A stretch of DNA of 16,326 bases from Dehalococcoidia bacterium (GCA_022823105.1 JAJDXU010000176.1:1-16326); one strand, 5' to 3'; shown: positions 7,101-14,828, counted from the stretch's first letter. Made by a program: numbers and translations. The notes: a model not told the origin generated them from the sequence alone.

Positions 7101-8972
7101 TTAGTGGTGCGCCCCGGCTTCGTGATGCTCAGCCGTCGGTGGTTCGTTGGACCACCCGATTACGCCGATCACAGTGATGAGGCCGCCGACGATGCACACC
7201 GGGAACCGTATGTAATCCCAACCCACATCGATCAGGAATCCCCCGGCGAGCCATGCCACGCCGAAGGAGGTGACCAGCGGCCAATATGACGGACTCGGCA
7301 TGTGGATGGTTGACGGGTCGACGTGAGGTTCTCCCTGCACGGTCTCTCCCCGAGCGACCGCTTCGCGCTTGGTGATCCAGTACGCGTCCTGACCCTTGAC
7401 CACCGGAATCTCGGCGAAGTTGTAGGCCGGCGGCGGCGACGAGATGCTCCATTCCAGGGTCGGCGCGTCCCAGGGGTCATGGCCGGCAGGTTCGCCCTTC
7501 TTGATGCTGCGGAAGAAGTTGTGGATGAAGACCAGCAGGCTGATCACGATTACGAAGTAGCCGATGGTCGCCAGCAGGTTCATTCCTTCCCAGCCGAAGC
7601 CCTCGGCGTAGGTGTAGATGCGGCGCGGCATCCCGTTCAGGCCGGCGTAGTGCATGGGGAAGAACGTGAGATTCATTCCGATGAACATCAGCCAGAAATG
7701 CACCTTGCCCAGCACTTCGTGGTACATCCTGCCGGTGATCTTCGGGTACCAGTAGTAGATACCGGCAAAGATGCCGAATATCGCGCCGCCGAACAGCACG
7801 TAGTGAATGTGCGCAACGATGTAATAGGTGTCCTGCTGCTGGAAGTCCGAGGGCGATACGGCATGTGAAACCCCCGACAGCCCGCCCACGATGAAAAGGG
7901 CCACGAAGCCGATGGCCATCAGCATGGGCGTCCTGAGGTCGATGGAGCCCTGCCACATGGTGCCGATCCAGTTGAATATCTTCACGCCCGTGGGCACCGC
8001 GATCAACATGGTGGTGATGGTGAACACCGAGTTAGCGATGGGACCCAGGCCCACCGTGAACATGTGGTGGCTCCACACGGCCCAGCTCATGATGGCGATG
8101 ACAATTCCCGAGAACACCACCACCGGGTAGCCGAACAGCGGTTTGCGGCTGAAGGTTGGAATGATCTCCGAGACCACTCCCATGGCCGGCAGGATCAGGA
8201 TGTACACTTCCGGGTGGCCGAACAGCCAGAACAGGTGCTGCCAGAGGATGGGGTCGCCGCCGGCTGCCGTGTTGAAGAAGTTGGCTCCGAACTGACGGTC
8301 GGCGGTCAGCTCGATCAGGGCCACAGTGATGATTGGGAAGGCCAGGACCAGGAGGATGCTGGTGACCAACGTCATCCACACGAACACCGGCATTCGCATC
8401 AGCGACATGCCCGGCGCCCGCATGTTGATTATCGTTACCACGAAGTTGAAACCCGCCGCCAACGAGGCAACACCGAGCACCTGCAAGCTGAGGGCCCAGA
8501 AGTCCAGTCCCTTGCTCAAGCTGTACGGAGCGGCGGTCAGGTTCGCGTAGGAGAACCAGCCGGCATCGGGCACCTGCCCAATCAGGAAGCCGGCGTGCAT
8601 CAGTAGCGCACCGAACAGGAAAGTCCAGTATGAGAAAGCGTTAAGGCGTGGGAACGCAACGTCTCGTGCGCCGATCATCAGGGGAATCAGGAAGTTGAAG
8701 AAGGTCGCCCCGAACGGCATGATCACCATGAAAATCATGGTCGTGCCGTGCATCGTGAACATCGCGTTGAACCAGTCCGCCGACACCATCGACGCGTCGG
8801 ACGTGGCCAACTGTATGCGCATGATCCCGGCTTCTATGCCGCCGATGATGAAGAAGAAGAACGCGGAGAACCCGTACAGCGCGCCGATTCGCTTGTGGTC
8901 GACCGTGGTCAACCAGCTCCACAGACCCGTGTACGTGGTCGGGCGGGGTATCACGCCGGTGATGGTTACCAT
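7101..8972 (-). CDS. coxA: Cytochrome c oxidase subunit I (A-family heme-copper oxidase)
   Basis: The 623-residue protein is the catalytic subunit that reduces oxygen to water and pumps protons. The low-spin heme ligand is H75 (TMHGTTM), with the partner H390. The GHPEVY motif gives the CuB ligand H253, the D-channel glutamate E255 and the cross-linked tyrosine Y257, so the enzyme is A1-type. H302 and H303 (SHHMFTVGL) complete CuB, and H388 binds the high-spin heme. K331 in PTGVKIF fits the K-channel, and D104 in GARDVAFPR the D-channel entrance. The residue before DTYY is Q380, where mitochondrial-type enzymes have a magnesium-ligand histidine. A C-terminal extension carries two more helices (about 563-605) and ends in a His-rich tail. 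The ATG at 8972 has GGAGGG nearby. Confidence 0.97.
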   Translation of the reverse strand: MVTITGVIPRPTTYTGLWSWLTTVDHKRIGALYGFSAFFFFIIGGIEAGIMRIQLATSDASMVSADWFNAMFTMHGTTMIFMVIMPFGATFFNFLIPLMIGARDVAFPRLNAFSYWTFLFGALLMHAGFLIGQVPDAGWFSYANLTAAPYSLSKGLDFWALSLQVLGVASLAAGFNFVVTIINMRAPGMSLMRMPVFVWMTLVTSILLVLAFPIITVALIELTADRQFGANFFNTAAGGDPILWQHLFWLFGHPEVYILILPAMGVVSEIIPTFSRKPLFGYPVVVFSGIVIAIMSWAVWSHHMFTVGLGPIANSVFTITTMLIAVPTGVKIFNWIGTMWQGSIDLRTPMLMAIGFVALFIVGGLSGVSHAVSPSDFQQQDTYYIVAHIHYVLFGGAIFGIFAGIYYWYPKITGRMYHEVLGKVHFWLMFIGMNLTFFPMHYAGLNGMPRRIYTYAEGFGWEGMNLLATIGYFVIVISLLVFIHNFFRSIKKGEPAGHDPWDAPTLEWSISSPPPAYNFAEIPVVKGQDAYWITKREAVARGETVQGEPHVDPSTIHMPSPSYWPLVTSFGVAWLAGGFLIDVGWDYIRFPVCIVGGLITVIGVIGWSNEPPTAEHHEAGAHH

Positions 8973-9061
8973 CGTTTCAATCCCTCCGCTTCAGCGCGGT
9001 CCCAAGGCCGTGGCCATGCGTTAGCGGTGTCAGTTCCTTCTTCAATTATTGTAACCCAAGG

Positions 9062-10420
9062 CTATTTCTGGGCCATCAGGTATTCAACCAGATCGCTCAG
9101 CTCGTCTTCGGTCAGGTCTGCCCGATGATCCAGGCGCGTCTGGTAGATCGCGGCAAGTTCCGACATGCGGTTGCCCGGTTTGATGTCATCCGGGTTGCGG
9201 AGCCACTGGCGCAGAGTCTCCCGGTTGAGGTCAACCAGACCGGAGCCCAGGGTAGTGCGCGCGCCAAGGTCGGTAAGGTTGGGCGCCGCGAACGCGGTGG
9301 GCGGTTCCTCGCCGGCCCTCACATCCTCCAGGCGTTCCTCCGCCGGCTTTTGCAACCATTTAGTGTAGGCGATGTAGGTGTCCATGCGGGCACGCTGCAC
9401 GCCTTCGCCGACCTCATTCACCGGGTCGGCCGATCCTACCGTGTGGCAGGTAACGCACTGGCCGGCGCCCAGGAACACCAACTGACCTGCCGCTCCGTCC
9501 GGAGACAGCGGTTCGGCCAACTCGCCGCCCCAGCCGTCAACCCACGCTGTGTACTCAGCGTCGGGCAAAGCATGGACGCGGAATTTCATCTGCGCGTGGG
9601 CGGTGCCGCAAAATTCTGCGCACTGCCCGTAGTACATCCCGGCATCCTCGGCCAAGAACCACATTTGATTGGCTTTCGTCGGCACCACGTCCTGCTTGCC
9701 CGCAAGTTTGGGGATCCAGAAACTATGGATGACGTCGTCGCTCTTCAGGGTCATGATCACCGGCCGGTCGACCGGGACCCGCATCTCATTGGCCGTGGTG
9801 ATTAGTTCCGAGCCCTCAACGTCGGGATTGGCGTCCTCGTAGCGGAATTCCCACCACCACTGGTGACCGATCGCTTCGACGTGCAGCGGTTCCTTGCCCT
9901 GCTCCCGGGCCAGAGCCACAGCCTCGCCCGGTTCCAGTTTGAACAATACGAACACGGACCAGATACCCAGTCCAAGAATCAGGATGGTCGGCACGATGGT
10001 CCAGGCGATCTCCAACGGAGTGTGGCCATGCGTCTGCGGAGGCAGAGGGTCGCCGGGCTTGCGCCGATAACGGATGGCGGCGTAAAGCAGGGCGCCTTCC
10101 ACCAGTACGAAAACTACCACCATCGTCCACAGCAGGACATTGAACAGCAGGAGTTGTTCGCGCGCTACCGGGCCGTTGGCTCCGTCGAGCGTCCAGGGTG
10201 TAGAACTGAGAACCGATTGATGGGCGTCGGCATCGCATCCCACGGCGACCAGAGCCACCATGATGCCCAGCAACACCAAGGCAACCAGCGAACGGCGACC
10301 TGAGCGGCGGGTGGGGGAATCGGAGGCGCTGCTCACCGAGGTACCACGGTTTGTTTCTTGATCAAGGGCCGTTTGTGTCTTGGTCGGTGAGTCTTTCTCA
10401 GAGAAGGGCAGCAGCCCCAT
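9062..10420 (-). CDS. coxB: Cytochrome c oxidase subunit II with C-terminal cytochrome c (caa3-type)
   Basis: The start is placed at the ATG at 10420; the open frame to 10600 runs through the promoter and is not used. The 452-residue product has a charged N-terminus, an export segment (44-61) with a possible lipobox ending at C62, and two membrane helices at about 90-115 and 137-160. The CuA domain follows. CuA ligands are H232, C267, E269, C271, H275 and M278 (CAEFCGTAHAQM). A fused cytochrome c carries CVTCH (C322, C325, H326) and the KPGNRM methionine M419. Between CVTCH and PNLT lies a long charged insert (about 330-378), longer than in typical caa3 subunits. The protein receives electrons from cytochrome c and passes them to heme a. 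Confidence 0.94.
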   Translation of the reverse strand: MGLLPFSEKDSPTKTQTALDQETNRGTSVSSASDSPTRRSGRRSLVALVLLGIMVALVAVGCDADAHQSVLSSTPWTLDGANGPVAREQLLLFNVLLWTMVVVFVLVEGALLYAAIRYRRKPGDPLPPQTHGHTPLEIAWTIVPTILILGLGIWSVFVLFKLEPGEAVALAREQGKEPLHVEAIGHQWWWEFRYEDANPDVEGSELITTANEMRVPVDRPVIMTLKSDDVIHSFWIPKLAGKQDVVPTKANQMWFLAEDAGMYYGQCAEFCGTAHAQMKFRVHALPDAEYTAWVDGWGGELAEPLSPDGAAGQLVFLGAGQCVTCHTVGSADPVNEVGEGVQRARMDTYIAYTKWLQKPAEERLEDVRAGEEPPTAFAAPNLTDLGARTTLGSGLVDLNRETLRQWLRNPDDIKPGNRMSELAAIYQTRLDHRADLTEDELSDLVEYLMAQK

Positions 10421-10801
10421 CGTGAACCCCCGGATACGGCGTGTTCGCAGCGGCCGCCGTATGTGCAAAATTTCACTAGCGGCGGTTACCATAGCACACG
10501 CCCCTATGCCTGTCAATTTGACATTAAGTCCGTGACGCAATGCTATGCAAGGCCGATTATTCACCAATCCGGGTACGGTGACCATGCTTGAGCGCGCCAA
10601 GGTTCGGCAATATCAAAAGGCCGGCGGGCGCAATTTTTCAACCGGCGCGGCGGCGGGTTGTGGTTCACCATACCCCGTTGGCGGTGTTCCAGGAACAATT
10701 ACGCCCGCACCAGAATAACCGGTTTTACGGGCGCCCAATCCATGCAAGGCCGTCCCAGCCCGGCTCGCCAGCCGGCGCGAGACAACTCGTAAAGGCGCGG
10801 A
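10421..10801 (-). other. coxB/ctaB intergenic spacer
   Basis: These 381 bases hold no convincing gene. On the coxB side are the promoter and leader hairpin. On the ctaB side a hairpin CCGGCT-N4-AGCCGG lies at 10760-10775, about 25 bases after the ctaB stop; it lacks a T-run, so it is at best a weak terminator or an RNA-stabilising structure. The 11-mer ATGCAAGGCCG occurs twice, at 10545-10555 and 10742-10752, of unknown meaning. The layout suggests ctaAB and coxB onward can be transcribed separately. Confidence 0.5.
10488..10516 (-). promoter_or_regulatory. Sigma70-type promoter for coxB
   Basis: On the minus strand TTGACA (forward 10511-10516) is followed by a 17-base spacer and TATGGT (forward 10488-10493). 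The -35 is perfect and the -10 matches four of six. Transcription would start near 10480, giving a leader of about 60 bases. That leader contains the inverted repeat ATACGGC/GCCGTAT (10434-10440 and 10456-10462) just before the coxB start. Confidence 0.6.
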
Positions 10802-11779
10802 CTAGATCGGGACCGTGATGCTGGACTTGACGACGCTGTCGACCATAATGGCCACGAACAACAACGCCAGGTACGCCAGCGAATACAGGTACGCGGCCTT
10901 GGCCCGGCCCCGCGAATCATCGCGCCACAACCGCCACGCCAGCCAGATGAACGGCAAGCCCAATGCCGCCGCTGATGCCAGGTACACCAACCCTACTTCG
11001 GGCAATAGTGCGAACATCAGCGTCAGACCCGTCAGCGCTATCGAGTACAGGAATATGTGCAGGGTGGTTTGTCCTCGCGACGAGACCACGGGCAACATGG
11101 GAACACCGGCTTGCTCATAGTCTCCCTGGATCAGCAGCGACAATGCCCAGAAGTGCGGCGGCGTCCAGAAGAAGATGATGGCAAACAGGTAAACCGCCGG
11201 AAGGTCCAGACTGCCCGTCACTGCGACCCAACCCACCATGGGAGGCACCGCGCCCGCCGCGCCGCCGATGACGATGTTGTTGGGCGTCGTCCGCTTTAGC
11301 CATAGGGTGTACACGAACACGTAGAACAGACTGGCCGACAAAGTCAGGATCGCGGCCAGCGGATTCACCAGCGTCGCCAGCAATGCGAACGCTCCGGCGT
11401 TCAACGCGACGCCAAACGCCAGCGCATACCGCGGGGACACCCGATGCCCGGCTACCGGCCTTGCCCGGGTTCTGCGCATTTCCCGGTCTATGTCCCGGTC
11501 GAGATGCTGGTTGATAGCGTTCGCGCCGCCCGAGGCCAGCGCGCCCCCTACCCAGACCCAGGCCAGCATGGTCATCGACGGGAATCCCTGCTCAGCCAGG
11601 AACATCCCGCCCGCCGCCGTGACCAGCAGCAGTGAGATGATTTTCGGCTTGGTCAGCGCCAGGTAGTCTCGCGCGATCGCACCAAACGACTGCCTTGGTT
11701 CGCCTATGGCGCCGATCACCACCGCTGCACGTTCAGGGCGTTCCACGTCCGGTTGAATTTCTGGAGCGTTGCCGGCCAT
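10802..11779 (-). CDS. ctaB: Protoheme IX farnesyltransferase (heme O synthase)
   Basis: The 325-residue membrane protein is a UbiA-superfamily prenyltransferase that adds a farnesyl group to heme B to make heme O, the precursor of heme A. The first aspartate-rich motif is N90, D94, D98 in NQHLDRDID, followed by RTRARPV. The second conserved loop is WLKRTTPNNIVIGGAAGAVPP, and FFWTPPHFWALSL with GVPMLPV completes the family pattern. About nine hydrophobic segments are visible, with a soluble N-terminal extension of about 40 residues. The ATG at 11779 is one base after the ctaA stop, so the two are almost certainly translationally coupled. Confidence 0.96.
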   Translation of the reverse strand: MAGNAPEIQPDVERPERAAVVIGAIGEPRQSFGAIARDYLALTKPKIISLLLVTAAGGMFLAEQGFPSMTMLAWVWVGGALASGGANAINQHLDRDIDREMRRTRARPVAGHRVSPRYALAFGVALNAGAFALLATLVNPLAAILTLSASLFYVFVYTLWLKRTTPNNIVIGGAAGAVPPMVGWVAVTGSLDLPAVYLFAIIFFWTPPHFWALSLLIQGDYEQAGVPMLPVVSSRGQTTLHIFLYSIALTGLTLMFALLPEVGLVYLASAAALGLPFIWLAWRLWRDDSRGRAKAAYLYSLAYLALLFVAIMVDSVVKSSITVPI

Positions 11780-11780
11780 G

Positions 11781-12746
11781 TCAGCGTCGGACCTCGGATG
11801 CGCGGGCGCCCCAGACCGTGCGCGCGTTCAGGTAGGCAACCATCGCCATCCCCACTGCTGCCGCCCATACCGCCGTGGCCGCCGTCAAATGCAGAGCGCG
11901 CCAGTGCGCCTGGAAGTCCAGCCAAATCGTGGCCGCGCCCACCATGATCTGGCCAATGAACGTCAGGAGCGTCGCGATTGCCAGCCATCGCACGGTGTTG
12001 TCAGCGCCCGTTGCCACGCTGCACCTCCATACCGCGTAAACCAAAAGCGCGCCCAACGCCAGCACCACGTACCGGTGGAACATGTGGATGGCGGTCAGAT
12101 GGTGCATCGGAAACGCTGATCCCTGGCACAGCGGCCAGGTCACGCACGCGCCGGTGGCGCCCATAGCGGTCACCACCGCGCCCGAGATAATGACAACATA
12201 GACTCCGACCGCAGCGGCTATCGCCCAGCGATGGTAGCCGTCGCCGGCCATCTGACCGGTGCGGATGATGGGCGTCCGGTAGGATGCGACCATTAGGAAC
12301 AGGCACACTGCCAGCAACACCTCCGCCGTGCCCAGGTGCAGGGCGACGATCTCCCCCGGGAGGTGTGTCAGGACCGTCACTCCACCCAGTAGACCCTGGA
12401 CGACCAGCAACGGGACCGAGATGGCGCCAGGAATCCACACCCAGCGATCGTGGCGGTATCTGACCAGGGCAACGATCGCCGTCGCCAGTACCAACGGGCC
12501 AACGATCACCGATGCGACGAATCGGTGCGTGTACTCTATTATCGCTGTGTATTCCAACGGCGGCAGGACTTTGCCGTAGCACAGGGGCCAGTCCGGGCAA
12601 CCCAGGCCGGACTCGGTAACGCGGACCACTCCGCCGATGATCACGAGGATGAATACGGTGGCGGCTGTCGCGGTCGACAGCCCCTGCAACCAGGTAAAAC
12701 GCCGTTGAGTACGGCCGGGTTGTCCGGTTATTCCAATAGCTGTCAT
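11781..12746 (-). CDS. ctaA: Heme A synthase (CtaA/COX15)
   Basis: The 321-residue membrane protein converts heme O to heme A. It shows the two-fold repeated CtaA architecture. The first half has GGVVRVTESGLGCPDWPLC with the cysteine pair C50/C56, the EYTHR motif (E71, H74) and the heme-ligand helix HLGTAE at H137. The second half has C201/C207 in CVTWPLC, HMFHR (H221, H224) and the HLTAA helix at H286. Eight membrane helices fit. Both cysteine pairs are retained, as in the Bacillus-type enzyme. The ATG at 12746 has only a weak ribosome binding site. It is the first gene of the ctaAB unit; a candidate promoter and repeated upstream sites lie at 12813-12936. Confidence 0.96.
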   Translation of the reverse strand: MTAIGITGQPGRTQRRFTWLQGLSTATAATVFILVIIGGVVRVTESGLGCPDWPLCYGKVLPPLEYTAIIEYTHRFVASVIVGPLVLATAIVALVRYRHDRWVWIPGAISVPLLVVQGLLGGVTVLTHLPGEIVALHLGTAEVLLAVCLFLMVASYRTPIIRTGQMAGDGYHRWAIAAAVGVYVVIISGAVVTAMGATGACVTWPLCQGSAFPMHHLTAIHMFHRYVVLALGALLVYAVWRCSVATGADNTVRWLAIATLLTFIGQIMVGAATIWLDFQAHWRALHLTAATAVWAAAVGMAMVAYLNARTVWGARASEVRR

Positions 12747-12812
12747 GTACGTCCGCGGGGCCTGCCGGGCACCCCTGGCATCTCCGGTTATCCGACCGCG
12801 CCGCGTTTAATG

Positions 12813-12841
12813 ATAATGCACGCGGGTTTGATTTGCTACAA
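12813..12841 (-). promoter_or_regulatory. Candidate promoter for ctaA
   Basis: On the minus strand TTGTAG (forward 12836-12841), a 17-base spacer and CATTAT (forward 12813-12818) form a moderate sigma70 match, three to four of six at each box. It would give a leader of about 60 bases. A weak -35 with nearby direct repeats would fit an activator-dependent promoter; that is inference. Confidence 0.35.
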
Positions 12842-12862
12842 TCGCGACCCCTCCCTGAGACG

Positions 12863-12936
12863 ATTCCTAAACAGGTAATTCCTAAACTTCCGTGACGATA
12901 ATCGTCGCATTGTTTACGAAACACATACATTGTTTA
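12863..12936. promoter_or_regulatory. Cluster of repeated sites upstream of ctaA
   Basis: Three elements are packed in 74 bases. ATTCCTAAAC occurs twice with a 15-base period (12863-12872, 12878-12887). The perfect palindrome GACGATAATCGTC lies at 12894-12906. CATTGTTTA occurs twice with a 20-base period (12908-12916, 12928-12936). The first pair would lie about 55-80 bases upstream of the candidate ctaA transcription start, the usual zone for activator sites. Tandem 10-mers are typical of response-regulator sites, but no regulator gene is in the window. Confidence 0.4.
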
Positions 12937-12971
12937 GTACAGATTTTCAGCACATGCAACCCGGAAATCGG

Positions 12972-13000
12972 TTGATTCGAGCGCCGTAACCGCCTATAAT
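12972..13000 (+). promoter_or_regulatory. Sigma70-type promoter, plus strand
   Basis: TTGATT (12972-12977), a 17-base spacer and a consensus TATAAT (12995-13000) make a strong plus-strand promoter. It is divergent from ctaA. Transcription would begin near 13007, immediately before the structured leader at 13020-13110. Confidence 0.6.
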
Positions 13001-13006
13001 GGACGG

Positions 13007-13115
13007 TCACAACAAACGCGGGGACGCTGCCCCACAAGCCTGAGAAACTTCGGCAGCGTCCCTTGGTTGAGGCCCTTTTTTGGGCTCTCGGCTGTCGCCA
13101 TATGGAGGCGTTTTT
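13007..13115 (+). ncRNA. Structured leader RNA or small RNA candidate
   Basis: Three structures follow the promoter. An 11-bp perfect stem, GGGACGCTGCC (13021-13031) with GGCAGCGTCCC (13052-13062), closes a 20-base loop. Next, GAGGCCC (13069-13075) and GGGCTC (13082-13087) pair around six T bases, with one bulged G. Finally CGCC (13096-13099) pairs with GGCG (13107-13110), covering the end of a GGAGG Shine-Dalgarno site (13104-13108). Five T bases follow, so the last hairpin could act either as a weak terminator or as a ribosome-site switch. I do not recognise a known riboswitch class. Confidence 0.4.
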
Positions 13116-13241
13116 ATGTCAGTACAGCGTAACCGATCCACCACATTTAGGCAAATCCGATCCGCTCGATCTCCTCCCTATCTGACGACCCCGCAGAGTA
13201 GGCTCCATGCCTACCTACGCTGTCATTATACCAATGCGTAG
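13116..13241 (+). CDS. Hypothetical 41-residue basic peptide or truncated N-terminus
   Basis: The ATG at 13116 has GGAGG seven bases upstream (13104-13108), a promoter at 12972-13000 and a structured leader, which is good support for translation initiation. The ORF ends at TAG 13239-13241. The peptide is rich in arginine, serine and tyrosine, has no membrane segment and starts MSVQRNRSTTF. I recognise no family. The IS-like element begins about 50 bases downstream, so this may be the start of a decayed gene, a leader peptide, or a chance ORF. The minus-strand promoter at 13225-13253 overlaps its 3' end. Confidence 0.3.
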   Translation: MSVQRNRSTTFRQIRSARSPPYLTTPQSRLHAYLRCHYTNA

Positions 13242-13253
13242 GCAGGGCGTCAA
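13214..13253 (-). promoter_or_regulatory. Minus-strand sigma70 promoter with operator-like inverted repeat
   Basis: On the minus strand TTGACG (forward 13248-13253), a 17-base spacer and a consensus TATAAT (forward 13225-13230) form a near-perfect promoter. The inverted repeat CCTACGC/GCGTAGG (13214-13220, 13236-13242) is centred on the -10 box. It fires against the plus-strand leader, so its transcript would be antisense to it. A 29-codon ORF starting MEPTLRGRQ lies just downstream on the minus strand but has no clear ribosome site. Confidence 0.5.
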
Positions 13254-13288
13254 CAGAACGCCTGCATGCGGCCGTATCAAAAAAACAT

Positions 13289-13331
13289 GGGTTCAACACG
13301 AATGTTAGAGAACAATAGCCTCCCGGACCCA
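13289..13331 (+). repeat. Candidate left inverted repeat of the IS-like element
   Basis: Begins GGGTTC at 13289 and includes CGAATG at 13299 and CCTCCCGGACCCA up to 13331. It is imperfectly inverted relative to 14787-14828, with a short gap after GGTTC. Found by eye and not statistically tested. Confidence 0.35.
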
Positions 13332-13416
13332 ATCCGATCGGCGATCAAGAACTCCGGCGATGTCCCACTGACTGCAATCGACAGGACACCGCCTGGCCCC
13401 CAGGAGAGTCCACCTG

Positions 13417-14784
13417 ATGGGTTATTACGATGTTACCCCTCCAGACGACTTATCGCAAATCCTCGAAGAGTTGCCCCAAGTATCCGGCTACGACCAACTC
13501 GAACACATCCTTGACCTGCTGGATTGCGAACCTCTCTTCGATACCCTTCGAGCCTACAACCGGACCGGGCGCCCGCCCTACCCGGTTGAAGCCATGTGGC
13601 GGGCTATCCTCTCCAAATACCTCCTCAACATCCGCTATAACTGCGAGCTCGTCCAACGCCTCCGCACTGACCCACGCCTCCGCGAACTCTGCGGGCTCGG
13701 GGGCCGCGTGCCCAGCGAGTCCATGGTCAGCCGCTTCTTCCGGCGGCTTGCTGACCACCAGGACCTGATCGACGAGGCCATCAGGGCGGTCATCAACCGA
13801 CTGGCCCGGCTGATCGACCACCAGTCCGCTACGGGCGTCGATGGGGTAGGGTCGATGATCGCCATCGACAGTACGGACATTCCTTCCTTCTCCAATCCCA
13901 ATCGTGACCCTGTTAGCGACCCCGATGCTCGCTGGGGCCACAAGACCAGCGCCCGTAAGAAAGACGGCAGTGATCAGGTTGAGTGGGTATTCGGCTACAA
14001 GGTCCACCTGATCTGCGACGCCTACTACGGGATCCCGCTGACCTACACGATCCTGCCGGCCAACGAAAACGACAGCGTGCAACTGCCTAAACTCATCGGC
14101 CAGCTCATGGCCGAGCAGCCGTGGGTCGAACCTCAGTGGCTGCTCGCCGACAAGGGGTACGACAGCAATCGTAACTGACGGTTCCTCGATGACCGTATGA
14201 TCGATCCGATCATCCTCATGCGCAATACCTACAAGCACGGCGACCTATACGACGCGAAGGGACGACCCATCTGCATGGGCTCCATACCGATGGAGTACGT
14301 CTCGACGGATCCCGACCGTGGGCATCTGTTCCGTTGCGACCCCGAGGGCTGCCACCTGAAGAACCAGATCTTCTTCTCCCTCTACTGCCAGGACACCTGC
14401 TACGAAAATCCCGACGATGGGGACCTACTCCGCCGGGTAGGACGAGTGGCCCGCGCCAGTCAAGAGTTCAAGGACCTGTACGCCCGCCGTCAGACCATCG
14501 AGCGGTTCTTCGGCAGCGCCAAACAATCCCGGCTGTTGGCCGATCATCGCTATTACCGGCAGGTCAGGATCAGACTGCACGTCGCTCTGTCCATCCTGAC
14601 GTACCTGGCCACCATGCTCAACAAGGTCGTGGTCTGTCGGACATCGGAACTGCGGAGCATGCGTATCCGACTGCCCAAGCAAAGAGAACCCAACCATGAA
14701 CTACGCGGCGAACGTGTACGGCAGCGCGGGATGCAGCCGTATCGAACAGATGCCGCAGATTCGGCGCAGCAACTTGATAGATGA
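13417..14784 (+). pseudogene. DDE transposase (DUF772/IS5-IS1182-like) split by an in-frame TGA
   Basis: The frame is open for 455 codons except for one TGA at 14176-14178. The first part (253 residues) has a DUF772-type N-terminus (GRPPYPVEAMWRAILSKYLL), then D151 in IAIDSTD and D235 in LLADKGYDS. After the stop the same frame continues RFLDDRMIDPIILMRN and carries a four-cysteine insert (LFRCDPEGC, then LYCQDTC). The catalytic glutamate is in TIERFFGSAKQSR at about E362. The stop therefore separates the third catalytic residue from the other two, and neither half should work alone. No frameshift is present, so a single substitution (for example CGA or TGG to TGA) explains it. The ATG at 13417 has AGGAG about ten bases upstream. 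An ATG at 14197 could in principle restart the second half. Confidence 0.85.
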
Positions 14785-14786
14785 GA

Positions 14787-14828
14787 TGAGCCCGGTAGGG
14801 TAACCAGAGCTAGTCAGTCGCGAACCTC
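14787..14828 (-). repeat. Candidate right inverted repeat of the IS-like element
   Basis: Read on the minus strand it starts AGGTTC, then CGACTGACTAG, and ends TACCGGGCTCA. It lies three bases after the transposase frame ends, as expected for a right end. Agreement with the left copy is only partial. Confidence 0.35.

Larger units (their letters stand above)
13289..14828 (+). mobile_element. IS-like element with interrupted DDE transposase
   Basis: The core is the transposase at 13417-14784. Imperfect terminal inverted repeats are proposed at 13289-13331 and 14787-14828. Both start GGTTC, then carry CGAATG or CGACTG, and end in CCGGACCCA or CCGGGCTCA. About 20 of 34 positions agree over the inner part. 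The implied length is about 1.54 kb, normal for a 455-codon transposase. No target-site duplication is evident, so the exact ends are uncertain. The element carries no passenger gene. Confidence 0.5.

Noticed and set aside
10421..10600. N-terminal extension of CoxB by 60 residues
   Set aside because: The extension crosses a strong promoter, and the residues look non-coding; the ATG at 10420 gives a normal start before the export segment.
13147..13332. 61-codon minus-strand frame
   Set aside because: Its start is upstream of the minus-strand promoter and it crosses that promoter and the proposed IS end; no ribosome site.
13450..14238. 262-codon minus-strand frame
   Set aside because: Shadow of the transposase, whose DDE motifs are on the plus strand.
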